64,000 bases of DNA from Haloprofundus salinisoli (lineage in GTDB: Archaea > Halobacteriota > Halobacteria > Halobacteriales > Haloferacaceae): the NCBI RefSeq assembly GCF_020097815.1, contig NZ_CP083664.1, positions 1 through 64,000 on the forward strand, read 5' to 3'. The notes under the pieces are model-generated. The model was not told where the DNA came from. It searched no databases and was given only the letters and a program-made list of their open reading frames with translations. Every line of letters begins with the position of its first letter. The first letter of the stretch is position 1. Below, one piece after another: positions 10,030 through 18,558 of this stretch. The position numbers and the translations under genes were made by a program.

Positions 10030-12111
10030 CTACAACTTCTTGGAGTTCTGCGCCTGCTCGGTGCGTCGATTCGCCTGTTCGAGTCTGTTTTCGGTGGCGT
10101 TCGTGAGCGGTTCCGAGAGGTCGTCTTTCGCTTCGACGAGCCGAGTTTCCGCTCGCTGAAGCCGTTCGACGACCACTTCGAGTTGTCTGTCGGTATTTCC
10201 ACGTTCCTTAGCGCGCGCTCGCTCGGCGGCTCGTTCTGCGGATTCGACGACGGCTGCGAGTGAGCGTTCGAGCCCCCGAACCGCGTTCGACGACCCACGC
10301 TCCGTCTCTTTGCCGTCTCCACTACTACGCGCCGCAACTGCGGCTCGCGTCTCCTCAGCGATATCTGCGACGAACTCCGAGAGGGGTGCTTTGCCCGTCT
10401 CGGGGAGTTCGATGCGTACACCCGACGCCTCTTCGGGAGACGGATTGACCCGGTACGCACCGACGGCGTCGTCTCGGTCTCGAACCTCTGTCGTGTATGC
10501 CCCGCCGACGTGGACGTAGAGCGCGTCGTTTCTATCTACCGGCGACTCGTAGAGCCGACCGGCGAAGTCGTCTTCGACAGCCACTGTCGCAAGGTCGACC
10601 GCAGCCTTCTCTCCGAAAATTTCCAGTTTCGTCGCGTGCTCACGCGCGATCAATGGTATTTCACCGTCGACGCCGGCCGCGGTTACCGTCTCGTCATCGG
10701 ATACGGTCACCCGTTCGCTGTACGGCGCTCGGCCGGCGCCGTTGACTGTCAATCGGTGCTCGCCGGCCGGCACGTCTCGTATCACCGCGAGACCACCGAA
10801 CGTCGGAACGGCTTCGGGGTCGCTCTCTAAGAGAGCGAGTGATTCGACTGATGTCTCCGTCGTCGTCAGCCCCTCGTTCTCGGGCGCGTCGTCGCTCGTG
10901 ACCGTTTCGGTGACACGTGTCGCTACCATGTGAACGGGTGCCGGGTCGCTAATGGCGTCGTAGCGGTCAGCCAACGCTGCCCGATGTCTGGGGTCGGTGA
11001 TGTCGGCGGCCGGGTTCTCGTATCGGGGCTGATTCCACGGCGCCCCCGTCGTCGTGATGTGAGTGGCGAGAGCGTCCTCGACCACCGCGGGAACGGCGAA
11101 CTCGAAGCTCAACTGCGGCCCAGTGAAGTCCGTGATGTGTTCAATCTCGGCAGTCGGCACGAGTTCGTACTCGAGGTCTGCGTCGGCGTCTCGGTCGCGG
11201 TGTCCGAAGACGAGCCCCGTCTCGCGCGTCGGCAGGTCCGTCGGTGGCGACGTCAGCGCGTCGTACGACCGAATCGTCAATTCCGAATCGATCAATGAAT
11301 CGGCTGTGACGGACGGTAATCTCTCGTGGTCGTATATCGGCGCGTCCTCGTACTCCGGGACCACGTACGGTAACCGCGACCCTTCGTCCCGCGGCAATCC
11401 GTACGCGAGTGGGAGGGTGATGTCTGTGAGGTCCTCGATACTCTCGATTGAGGTGTTCGTGATATCCGCGGTCAAGTCGTCGACGGTGACCCGCTGGAAC
11501 CGGTCCGGGACGTCGTTGACCGAGAGCGTGCTCGAATGCGAGCCGAGCTCCGAAAGGATTCGCGGAACCACCTGCGGATCTGGGTCGAGGAACTCGTTGT
11601 TCGGAACCTTCCGAGAGTGAGAACTGGCGACGTACAGTTGCGGCTCGTCGGTTTCGGTATCGACGAAGACATGCAGCACTTCCCAGTCGTGCCAGTGAAA
11701 GTTCGTCGTGAACTGGTCGAACACCGAGTAAAACCAGTACTGGACGACCGTGAGTGACGAATTCTCGTACTCGACGGTGTTGTAGAACACCGATGGATTC
11801 GGTGGATCCTCTCCGGTGTACCGCTCGTGGTATCCGTCGAAGGCGTCGAACCCATCGACGATGGTCTCACCGTCACGCTCGGTCGTATACGGACGCGGGT
11901 CCGTGGGGAACCACGGTTCGTTCACGTCGAAATACACCGTCGGGGCGAACCTCGTCGCCAACTCTCGGGCGGGCCCGGCGTCTACCTCGGTTGTTTGGCC
12001 GTCTTCTCCCCGTTCGAGCGCCGAACAGCCAGCCGCCCCAACCGCGCTAACACTGGCGAGCGCGCTGAGCACAGTCCGTCGGTCGACAGTGGGACCCGAG
12101 TCGTCACCCAC
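10030..12111 (-). CDS. Secreted lipoprotein with Vps62/NLP-like HDWE domain
   Basis: A 693-aa exported lipoprotein. A twin-arginine (R11-R12) signal leads to the lipobox AAGC, with lipidated C29. Residues about 50-300 resemble Vps62-type and necrosis-inducing (NLP) beta-sandwich domains: they carry YWFYSVFDQF (125-134) and HWHDWE (139-144), the latter close to the GHRHDWE hallmark of NLPs and HxGDWE of Vps62 proteins. The middle holds further beta-rich segments (around residues 430-500). The C-terminus (about 590-690) is a charged Glu/Arg/Ala-rich, probably coiled-coil region. It lacks a sorting signal and would be anchored outside the membrane. The biological role is unknown. It is monocistronic and convergent with nothing obvious. 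Confidence 0.75.
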   Translation of the reverse strand: MGDDSGPTVDRRTVLSALASVSAVGAAGCSALERGEDGQTTEVDAGPARELATRFAPTVYFDVNEPWFPTDPRPYTTERDGETIVDGFDAFDGYHERYTGEDPPNPSVFYNTVEYENSSLTVVQYWFYSVFDQFTTNFHWHDWEVLHVFVDTETDEPQLYVASSHSRKVPNNEFLDPDPQVVPRILSELGSHSSTLSVNDVPDRFQRVTVDDLTADITNTSIESIEDLTDITLPLAYGLPRDEGSRLPYVVPEYEDAPIYDHERLPSVTADSLIDSELTIRSYDALTSPPTDLPTRETGLVFGHRDRDADADLEYELVPTAEIEHITDFTGPQLSFEFAVPAVVEDALATHITTTGAPWNQPRYENPAADITDPRHRAALADRYDAISDPAPVHMVATRVTETVTSDDAPENEGLTTTETSVESLALLESDPEAVPTFGGLAVIRDVPAGEHRLTVNGAGRAPYSERVTVSDDETVTAAGVDGEIPLIAREHATKLEIFGEKAAVDLATVAVEDDFAGRLYESPVDRNDALYVHVGGAYTTEVRDRDDAVGAYRVNPSPEEASGVRIELPETGKAPLSEFVADIAEETRAAVAARSSGDGKETERGSSNAVRGLERSLAAVVESAERAAERARAKERGNTDRQLEVVVERLQRAETRLVEAKDDLSEPLTNATENRLEQANRRTEQAQNSKKL

Positions 12112-12342
12112 GGCTGCCCACCATCTCGTTACTGCGAGCAGCCACGCCTACGCTGGACATGGCTCTGCATCTATCGATTCGCTCCATAAGCCTTCTCTAT
12201 CTATGGGTGTCAAACTACGACGAAGAGAGAGGTTCGAAGCTGCTCGTGGCGGTTGTTCTCTTTTCTGATCCCGGTCTCTCCGGTGAAACCACGCGAAATT
12301 GCCGATGGTGTCCATCTGATGACCGAAAAGACGAGACCCGGA

Positions 12343-13644
12343 CTACGGCCAGAGCCCGCGCGCTTCGTGCGCTTCGGCGATGCGAGAGAGCGCAACGATG
12401 TAGGCCGCGTCGCGCCAAGTGACGTCTCGGCGTTCGTATTCGGTTTGGACGGCGCACCAGGCCGACCGCATCTCCGCTTCGAGTTCGTCGTTCACCCGTT
12501 CGAGCGGCCACGCCCGTCTGTTGATGTCCTGGAGCCACTCGAAGTAGCTCACCGTGACGCCGCCAGCGTTGGCGAGAATGTCGGGAATCACCACGATGTC
12601 GCGTTCGGCGAGAATCGAATCGGCCGTGGACGTCGTCGGGCCGTTCGCCCCTTCGACGACGAACTCTGCAGCGATCGCCTCCGCATTCTCTTTCGTGAGC
12701 ACGTTCCCCAGCGCTGCCGGAATGAGCATGTCGACGTCGAGCGTGAGCAGTTCGTCGTTTGAGATGACGGTGTCTGCGTATTCGGTGACGGCCTCTGGTT
12801 CCTCGTCGTGCGACGGTACGGTGGCTGTATCGATTCCCGATGGGTCGTACATGGCCCCGTTCACGTCGCTGATAGCGACGACCGTCGCCCCCCAGTCGTC
12901 GAGTAGTCGGGCCGCGTTTGCACCGACACTGCCGTAGCCTTGGACTGCAACCGTCGTCTCTTCGAGCGGTCGGTCGTAGTACTCACAAACCAGTTGCGCG
13001 ATGATCGCAACACTTCGCCCGGGTGCTTCTTCACGGCCGTGGCTGCCGCCGATGACCGGTGGTTTCCCGGTGACGACACCGGGCGTCGTCTCGCCCTCCT
13101 GCATCGAATAGGCGTCCATCAACCACGTCATCGTCTGCGGATCAGTCCCCATGTCTGGCGCGGGAATGTCCTGGTTCGGGCCGATAATATCACGGAGCTC
13201 CTGTGCAAATCGACGGGTCAAGCGCTCTTTTTCCCCGGTACTCAGTTCCTTCGGGTTGACGGTGATTCCCCCCTTGGCACCCCCGAACGGGAGATCCATC
13301 ACCGCACATTTCCACGTCATCCACATTCCGAGGCCCACACACTCGTCTTTGGTCACGTCGGGGTGGTAGCGCAGGCCGCCTTTGAACGGCCCTCTGACGC
13401 TGTCGTGTTGGGCTCGATAGCCAGTGAACACTTCGACCGTTCCGTCGTCTCGTTCGATGGGAATCGTCACCTCGTGGACTTTCTTCGGATACTTGAGCCG
13501 TTCGACGATGTTCGGGTCGATATCCAGGTGACTGGCGGCGTGATACAGCTGTCGCCGAGCCGTTTCGAGCGCTGATTCCGATTCGGTCGGTTCTATCGGA
13601 ACGTCACTGGACCTGTCGTGGCTACTGTCGGATGTCGATGCCAT
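12343..13644 (-). CDS. gdhB: Glutamate dehydrogenase (first copy)
   Basis: A 433-aa hexameric-type Glu/Leu/Phe/Val dehydrogenase interconverting glutamate with 2-oxoglutarate and ammonia. The substrate pocket PFGGAKGGI, the [13 protein letters not shown] segment and the Rossmann motif [15 protein letters not shown] are all present. The start at 13644 (MASTSDSS) is chosen over 13698 because a 47-aa zinc-ribbon gene ends at 13647, only 2 bp upstream, so the two are coupled. A closely similar paralogue lies at 19739-21043, sharing most of its length including the [16 protein letters not shown] segment. The coenzyme preference cannot be deduced safely. Confidence 0.94.
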   Translation of the reverse strand: MASTSDSSHDRSSDVPIEPTESESALETARRQLYHAASHLDIDPNIVERLKYPKKVHEVTIPIERDDGTVEVFTGYRAQHDSVRGPFKGGLRYHPDVTKDECVGLGMWMTWKCAVMDLPFGGAKGGITVNPKELSTGEKERLTRRFAQELRDIIGPNQDIPAPDMGTDPQTMTWLMDAYSMQEGETTPGVVTGKPPVIGGSHGREEAPGRSVAIIAQLVCEYYDRPLEETTVAVQGYGSVGANAARLLDDWGATVVAISDVNGAMYDPSGIDTATVPSHDEEPEAVTEYADTVISNDELLTLDVDMLIPAALGNVLTKENAEAIAAEFVVEGANGPTTSTADSILAERDIVVIPDILANAGGVTVSYFEWLQDINRRAWPLERVNDELEAEMRSAWCAVQTEYERRDVTWRDAAYIVALSRIAEAHEARGLWP

Positions 13645-13646
13645 GA

Positions 13647-13790
13647 TTACTCGACTGGCATCTGCCGATTCCGCATCGAACCGCTGCAATCGGGACACGT
13701 GACGGGGTTGACTTCCGCGACTGTGATGTTACCACACTCGAAGCATTCGTACGAACTTTCCTGACCGGGTTGGGTTTCGACATCTCTCAT
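13647..13790 (-). CDS. 47-aa rubrerythrin-like zinc ribbon
   Basis: A very small protein (ATG at 13790, TAA ending at 13647) with two CxxC knuckles, CFECG and CPDCSG, spaced like a rubredoxin-type or zinc-ribbon fold. The 47-aa size and YECFECG...CPDCSG layout match small haloarchaeal proteins annotated as rubrerythrin-like. It ends 2 bp before the glutamate dehydrogenase start codon, so it heads that operon. The function is unknown; it could bind zinc or iron and modulate the enzyme or its expression, but that is inference. Confidence 0.82.
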   Translation of the reverse strand: MRDVETQPGQESSYECFECGNITVAEVNPVTCPDCSGSMRNRQMPVE

Positions 13791-13898
13791 GATTGGTTGT
13801 GAGTGCCGTGCTGTCCAGGGCACCTACAAGGGTGTAATAATTGTATAAGGGAATACGCAGCAGTTGAGTACCAAACCGCAACTGGTCTTCGAGGTTTG

Positions 13899-16781
13899 TT
13901 ATTTAACCTTTTCAACTGACGTCGCGGCCGAGAGGTCGCTCCCCTCGAACAGTGTGGCAAACAGTTTGCGTTGGACAGTCCGGGCGTGTTTAGAGAACGC
14001 GGGTGGACTGATTCCGAGCGTCTCTGCGACCTCTTCGCCCGTACTCTCGCGCGGTGACTCGAAGAAGCCGCTGTAGTACGCCGTCTGTATCACTTCGAGC
14101 TGCCGTTCCGTCAGCTTCTCGAGGAACTTCGAGTAGAAATCGCGCTCTATCGACTGGTCGAGCGTCTGCTTAGACCGGAGTTCGACGGCCGAGAACGTCT
14201 CACGGACGAGTTGCGTGATGGTTCGAACGTCGATGCTGTCCGGAATATCGACGACGAGCGTGGTCTGACTCGGGTCGGTAGTCGCCTTCCTGAAGATTGC
14301 ACCGTGGTCAGCTAACTCTAAGGCGAGGAACGGCTGTGTGAGCCGCAGCCGGAGGACGCCGCCCTCAGCGTCGGCGCTAATCTGTTGCACATCGTCGATT
14401 GCGACCAGCTTCGATGCCGCGTCGGCAACAGCCTCCATGGATGGGTCTCCGACGGTGACGAACACGTAACTTCCCTCCGAGGACTGCTGGACACCACCTT
14501 GATACGAGAGCGTACACTCCGCCTCCCGGGCGAGCCGTGAGAGGACGAACGAGGGGTCATCGACGGCGAACTCCACACGCGTCATCGACGTCGTGAGCAA
14601 CGCGTTCTTCCGTTCGATGGCGCTGAGCGCGGAGGCGATGGTTTCACCGAGCTCGCCCAGAACGGCTTTCGAGGTGTCGTCGAACGCGTCCTGAGTTGGC
14701 GCGTAAACCGTTAGCACACCGTGCATGAGGTCGTTGTACACGAGTGGGATGCTCAGTACGGAGAGATAGTCACGGGAGAGAGCGTCCTTCCGCCACGGTT
14801 CGTCTCGGAGACTGGCCGCGACGTTAGTCACCAGCGTCACGTCGCCGGTGGCCGCGGTCCGTCCGGCCGGTTCGGTATCTTCCGCGGCGACGGTGAACGA
14901 CTGGCTGTCCAGATACCCGCGTTCCGTGCCTGCCCAGGCTCGTGGTTCGATAGTCTCAGTCGTCGGGTCGACCGACCCGATCCAGGCGAACCGAAGCCGG
15001 TTGTCAGCGGTCAACCGTTCACAGACGGTATGATCGATCTCCGCTCGCGTTTCTGCCTGGACGAGCGCCTGATCGATCTCCCGAATCGTTTCGTTGATGC
15101 GATTGAGGGCTGTCAGTTCTTCGTTTTGCTCCTGAAGCGTCCGGTCCTGCTCGCGCAGTCGTGACTCTCGGGTGACGCGGTCGAGCGCGGCCTCGGCCGT
15201 TACCGCGAGGAGATCGGCCAGTTCCCGCGTCACGTCGTCGAAGACGCCGACCTGGTTCGAACCGGCGACGAACACCCCGTGATTGCCGAGCGGGATGTAG
15301 GCCGCACTTCGGAGATCGGTCGCCCTGTTTTCGAGTCGGTCCGCCTCGTGGACGTCGTCGAAAAACAGCACCTCGTCCTCGACGAAACTGAAACTGGGCA
15401 GCGTCTCGCCGTCGGCGTGAACGGGCGGAAGTGGGCCGTTCACCGTCCGCATCGCCGTCGAATGCGCCACGGGCCGAAGATCGTTGGTATCGGCGTCGAA
15501 TAGATAGACCGCACTTGCGTCGAGATCGAGGACGCCGGGCGTGTTCTTGACGACGTGCTGAGCGATCTCTTGATGGGTTTCGACGTACAGGAACTCTCGA
15601 GCGGTCTGGTGGAGTGTCGCCAACGCTTCCTCACGTTGCTTGCGTTTCGTGATATCTCGACAGCTAAAGAGGAGCGTTCCGTCCTGAATCGAGACTTCGC
15701 GGACGTTGACCAGAAGCGTGTGTTCGCGTCCCGCTTTGTCAGTCGCCGTGCACTCGATGTTCTTTAGGACGCCATGCTCTGCGAGCTCGTCGCGGTCGAA
15801 GAGATTCTCGCCGAGAAGTTCGTCGATAGCCCCCAGTTCGCGGATCTCCGCGGCCGTGTAACCGAAGATGAAGTGGACGTTAGGGCAGACGTAGGTGTAC
15901 TCGCCGCTTTCGTCCGTCATGAGCACGGTATCGGTCATGTTGTTGAGTGTGACGCGGTGGAGTTCCTCGGATTGACGGAGATTCTGTTCGAGATCGACCC
16001 GATCTGTGATATCGACGCCCTCGACGACGATCGAGGCGAGATTACCACATTCGTCCTCGACCGGACGTACCGAGAGGTCGATGACGCGCGGGTTCTCGAT
16101 GTGTGACGGCTGTGGAACGACAACGTTACCGAACGCCCCATCGAGCGCCTTCTCGACGATCTGTCGCACTTCTGTCTCCGTTTCGGCCGACTGTGACCAC
16201 CACGGGAGCGTCCAGAACGGTTCGCCAACGATGGTTTCGACGTCTTCGTCGACCATCTCGCGTGCCGTCTGGTTCGCTCGGGTGAGCGACCCGTCTGGAT
16301 CGAGCACCCACGTCGCGGTCCGCGAATCGTCGAAGATTGCATCGAACTGCCTGGCGCGCTCTCGATGGGTCGCCGCATGTCGTGCGGATCGAATCGCTTG
16401 ATCGGCGCGGTCCAGAAGCTCTTCCACCATCCGTTCGGTCGATTCCGTCTGGGCGACGTAATCGGTCACCCCGGCTCCGATAGCCTCACTGGCGAGGGCT
16501 TCACTTCCGCAAGCCGTTCCGAGTATTACGGGGAGTGTGGCGGTTTCGGCGCGGATTTCGCTCAGTAATTCGAGCCCAGTCGCCTCCTCGAGAGTGTACT
16601 CGCTGACGAGGCAGTCGATAACCTGACTTCGGAAGACGTCGAACGCCTCTCCTTTAGTCTGTGCCCGCCGCACAGTCGCCTTGGTCCGTGTTTCGAGTAC
16701 CTCGGCGAATCGCGCGATCCACTCGCTCGTCCCGGCGAGCAGGATCGTCGATGAATCGACGATAGTCGGTGAGAGAGACAT
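13899..16781 (-). CDS. Pseudo-receiver/PAS/GAF sensor with HTH-10 output
   Basis: A 960-aa cytoplasmic sensor-regulator. Approximate domain order: receiver-like (11-125), PAS (130-255), PAS (260-385), GAF (400-540), GAF (565-725), bacterio-opsin-activator region and HTH-10 DNA-binding domain (730-960, ending with LTERQLEVIQTAYYSGFFES and LGISPPAFSKHARTVQRKL). The receiver is degenerate: the phosphoacceptor Asp is Glu (E61, in CLVSEYTLEEATGLELL), the acidic pocket is missing (ILLAGTSE) and the usual Lys is Gln (DYVAQ). The ATG at 16781 gives MSLSPTIVDSSTILLAG. The longer frame to 16991 adds 70 residues with a non-haloarchaeal look and is rejected. A perfect palindrome lies upstream at 16864-16877. 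It probably senses redox state, light or a ligand. Confidence 0.88.
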   Translation of the reverse strand: MSLSPTIVDSSTILLAGTSEWIARFAEVLETRTKATVRRAQTKGEAFDVFRSQVIDCLVSEYTLEEATGLELLSEIRAETATLPVILGTACGSEALASEAIGAGVTDYVAQTESTERMVEELLDRADQAIRSARHAATHRERARQFDAIFDDSRTATWVLDPDGSLTRANQTAREMVDEDVETIVGEPFWTLPWWSQSAETETEVRQIVEKALDGAFGNVVVPQPSHIENPRVIDLSVRPVEDECGNLASIVVEGVDITDRVDLEQNLRQSEELHRVTLNNMTDTVLMTDESGEYTYVCPNVHFIFGYTAAEIRELGAIDELLGENLFDRDELAEHGVLKNIECTATDKAGREHTLLVNVREVSIQDGTLLFSCRDITKRKQREEALATLHQTAREFLYVETHQEIAQHVVKNTPGVLDLDASAVYLFDADTNDLRPVAHSTAMRTVNGPLPPVHADGETLPSFSFVEDEVLFFDDVHEADRLENRATDLRSAAYIPLGNHGVFVAGSNQVGVFDDVTRELADLLAVTAEAALDRVTRESRLREQDRTLQEQNEELTALNRINETIREIDQALVQAETRAEIDHTVCERLTADNRLRFAWIGSVDPTTETIEPRAWAGTERGYLDSQSFTVAAEDTEPAGRTAATGDVTLVTNVAASLRDEPWRKDALSRDYLSVLSIPLVYNDLMHGVLTVYAPTQDAFDDTSKAVLGELGETIASALSAIERKNALLTTSMTRVEFAVDDPSFVLSRLAREAECTLSYQGGVQQSSEGSYVFVTVGDPSMEAVADAASKLVAIDDVQQISADAEGGVLRLRLTQPFLALELADHGAIFRKATTDPSQTTLVVDIPDSIDVRTITQLVRETFSAVELRSKQTLDQSIERDFYSKFLEKLTERQLEVIQTAYYSGFFESPRESTGEEVAETLGISPPAFSKHARTVQRKLFATLFEGSDLSAATSVEKVK

Positions 16782-17316
16782 TGTTAGACGATTGAGCGCC
16801 GGCGTGAACGGCGTCTGATGCCGTCCCGAGTTTGCTGCTCTACTACATCGAGATTCAGGCTCATTGTTAGTTAACAACCAAACTACCAAGAGGCAAAGAC
16901 GTTTGCTATTTAACCCAGTGAGAACTAACGAGTGATACGAAGTGAGAGCGCTTCTCCCGAAATCATTGCGGTCGAATCCGGTTCTCCCCAATCACTCTAC
17001 TAACCGATAGAGAGTCGACAGGCGGGTCGCCAATTCGTCCCCATCTCTTCGAGCGTCCCACAACGTTGCAGACCTCGTCATTTCGCTTTCGACCGCAGCG
17101 TCTCCCTCCGTATCGGTCGGCGGTGGTTGGGCCGCCATTACTTGGTCACAGACCTATTACTTGGGGTATATGTGGGTTTGGTTACAAACTAGTTACTGTA
17201 ATGAAACCACAGCAGGGCCACTGCCGTTCTACTTTTAGGTATCGCTATCGTCGTCTCCAGCGTGTTTTGTGGTCTGCGTGGCCACACGCTCGATATCGGT
17301 CTCTAAGGTGACCAGA
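16782..17316. promoter_or_regulatory. Divergent promoter region with palindrome
   Basis: This region separates the minus-strand sensor gene from the plus-strand VOC gene. TTGTTA-GT-TAACAA at 16864-16877 is a perfect palindrome. GGTTAAATAGC (minus strand, about 16904-16914) could be the sensor TATA element, placing the palindrome in a long leader. Before the VOC gene, CTACTTTTAGG (about 17230-17240) is TATA-like. No gene is supported inside. Confidence 0.5.
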
Positions 17317-18168
17317 ATGACCACCCAAACCAACTCAGACGTACTCCCGCAGGGAACACGTATCGGACGGACAGCGCTTCGGGTCTCGGACCTCGAAGAA
17401 CTCACCGAGTTCTATCAGGACGTCGTCGGTCTCAGCGTACAACACCGATCCGACACCAGCTCGATTCTCGGAGTTGACGAAACGCCACTTCTCATCTTAG
17501 AGGAGGATACAGATGCGCCGACGCGACAGCGAACGGGCGCGGGACTCTACCATAACGCGTTCAGAGTACCCTCGCGTGAGGCGCTCGGCGACGCGTTAGT
17601 TCGGGTCCGAGACCACTGGCAGCTCGGAGGTGCCTCCGACCATCTGGTCAGCGAAGCGCTCTACCTCACCGACCCGGAGGGCAACGGCGTCGAGATTTAC
17701 CGCGACTTTCCACGTGAGAAGTGGCCCATCACTGACGATGGACGGGTCAGAATTGACACTGAGCCGCTTAATCTCGCCAGCATCGAAGCCGTCGCCGCAG
17801 GTGGCACCCGAGTACCGTCGGGAACGGATGTCGGACACATTCATCTCGAAGTCACCTCACTATTCGCGTTCGAAGATTTCTACGTGGACACCCTCGGATT
17901 CGAGGTTCAAACGACCGTTCCGGCCGCGTTCTTCGTGTCCGCCGGTGGGTACCACCACCACATCGGAGCCAACGCGTGGCATAATCGGACGAGCCCTGTC
18001 AGCGGCCGAGGATTGTCTTGGTTCGAGGTGGTTCTCCCGGAGGCGCAAGCGCTCGACACGCTTCGAGACCGACTTGCGGGCAGCGAGTTCACCGTGATTG
18101 AGACAGACCAGGGTATCACAGTCGAAGACCCCGATGAGATTGAAGTCCGGTTCCGAGTCGAGACCTAG
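17317..18168 (+). CDS. Two-domain VOC family (CatE-like extradiol dioxygenase)
   Basis: A 283-aa vicinal-oxygen-chelate protein with two paired modules, the arrangement of CatE/YfiE-type catechol 2,3-dioxygenases. Module 1 (about 10-120) begins IGRTALRVSDLEELTEFY, with Ala-Leu where the first metal His of homologues may fall. Module 2 (about 165-283) keeps likely metal ligands: His in GHIHLEV, the HHH run of GGYHHHIGANAW, and a C-terminal Glu in DEIEVRFRVE. The start at 17317 (MTTQTNSD) is chosen because earlier residues lack family similarity. It probably cleaves a catecholic ring or acts as a related isomerase. It is monocistronic, followed by a strong hairpin at 18193-18212. Confidence 0.85.
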   Translation: MTTQTNSDVLPQGTRIGRTALRVSDLEELTEFYQDVVGLSVQHRSDTSSILGVDETPLLILEEDTDAPTRQRTGAGLYHNAFRVPSREALGDALVRVRDHWQLGGASDHLVSEALYLTDPEGNGVEIYRDFPREKWPITDDGRVRIDTEPLNLASIEAVAAGGTRVPSGTDVGHIHLEVTSLFAFEDFYVDTLGFEVQTTVPAAFFVSAGGYHHHIGANAWHNRTSPVSGRGLSWFEVVLPEAQALDTLRDRLAGSEFTVIETDQGITVEDPDEIEVRFRVET

Positions 18169-18192
18169 CTCACTATCCCGGCATGACATTCA

Positions 18193-18212
18193 CCCCGGCG
18201 TCCACGCCGGGG
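18193..18212 (+). repeat. Perfect 8-bp-stem hairpin, IS200/IS605-end-like or terminator
   Basis: CCCCGGCG-TCCA-CGCCGGGG forms a perfect stem with a four-base loop, followed by TTTCCTCGCG. From memory, GC-rich hairpins followed by TTTCCTCGC occur at the ends of TnpB-type (IS1341-like) elements in haloarchaea, but no transposase lies beside it. It could be an orphan element end, or simply a terminator for the VOC gene. No gene is supported between here and 18559. Confidence 0.45.
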
Positions 18213-18482
18213 TTTCCTCGCGCTCGAAGTATCGCTTGCCGACCCATGGAGGCAACTTGAGGGTTCGTGCGCTCCTCGTTGGAACAAGAGCGTGGTGGCT
18301 CTGACTATTCGTGGTCGTTCCGCCGGAGGCGTTCGTGGTACCCAAGCCCGTACTCGTCTTTCAGATCTCGACCGACGAGAATTTCGAGGCGGGATTCTTC
18401 GCCCCCACTCGACCGAGTACGACGTGTTTCGGATCAGTGGCGCGAATCCAGCTCCGCTATCTGGCCGCGCCTGGGAACGAAG

Positions 18483-18524
18483 GTACACAAAATCCGTTTC
18501 TCATGTACACAAAAAAGTTATACA
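18483..18524 (+). promoter_or_regulatory. doeA-like promoter with direct GTACACAAAA repeats
   Basis: GTACACAAAA occurs at 18483-18492 and 18505-18514, a 22-bp (about two helical turns) direct repeat. It is followed at once by the TATA-like AGTTATACA (18516-18524), 35-43 bp before the ATG. Closely spaced direct repeats abutting a TATA element suggest a regulator site. Similar TACACAA elements recur at other promoters of this island. Confidence 0.6.
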
Positions 18525-18558
18525 TCCACTCCCCGAACCAACAACGCGAGACGTTGTC

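Noticed and set aside
16782-16991. 70-residue N-terminal extension of the large sensor protein
   Set aside because: The extra residues are Cys/Ser/Leu-rich and unlike haloarchaeal proteins; the ATG at 16781 fits the start of the receiver-like fold, and the palindrome and likely promoter lie within the extension.
18292-18558. N-terminal extension of the ectoine hydrolase-like protein
   Set aside because: It would run through the promoter repeats and TATA element at 18483-18524; family members begin near MAQAVFD.
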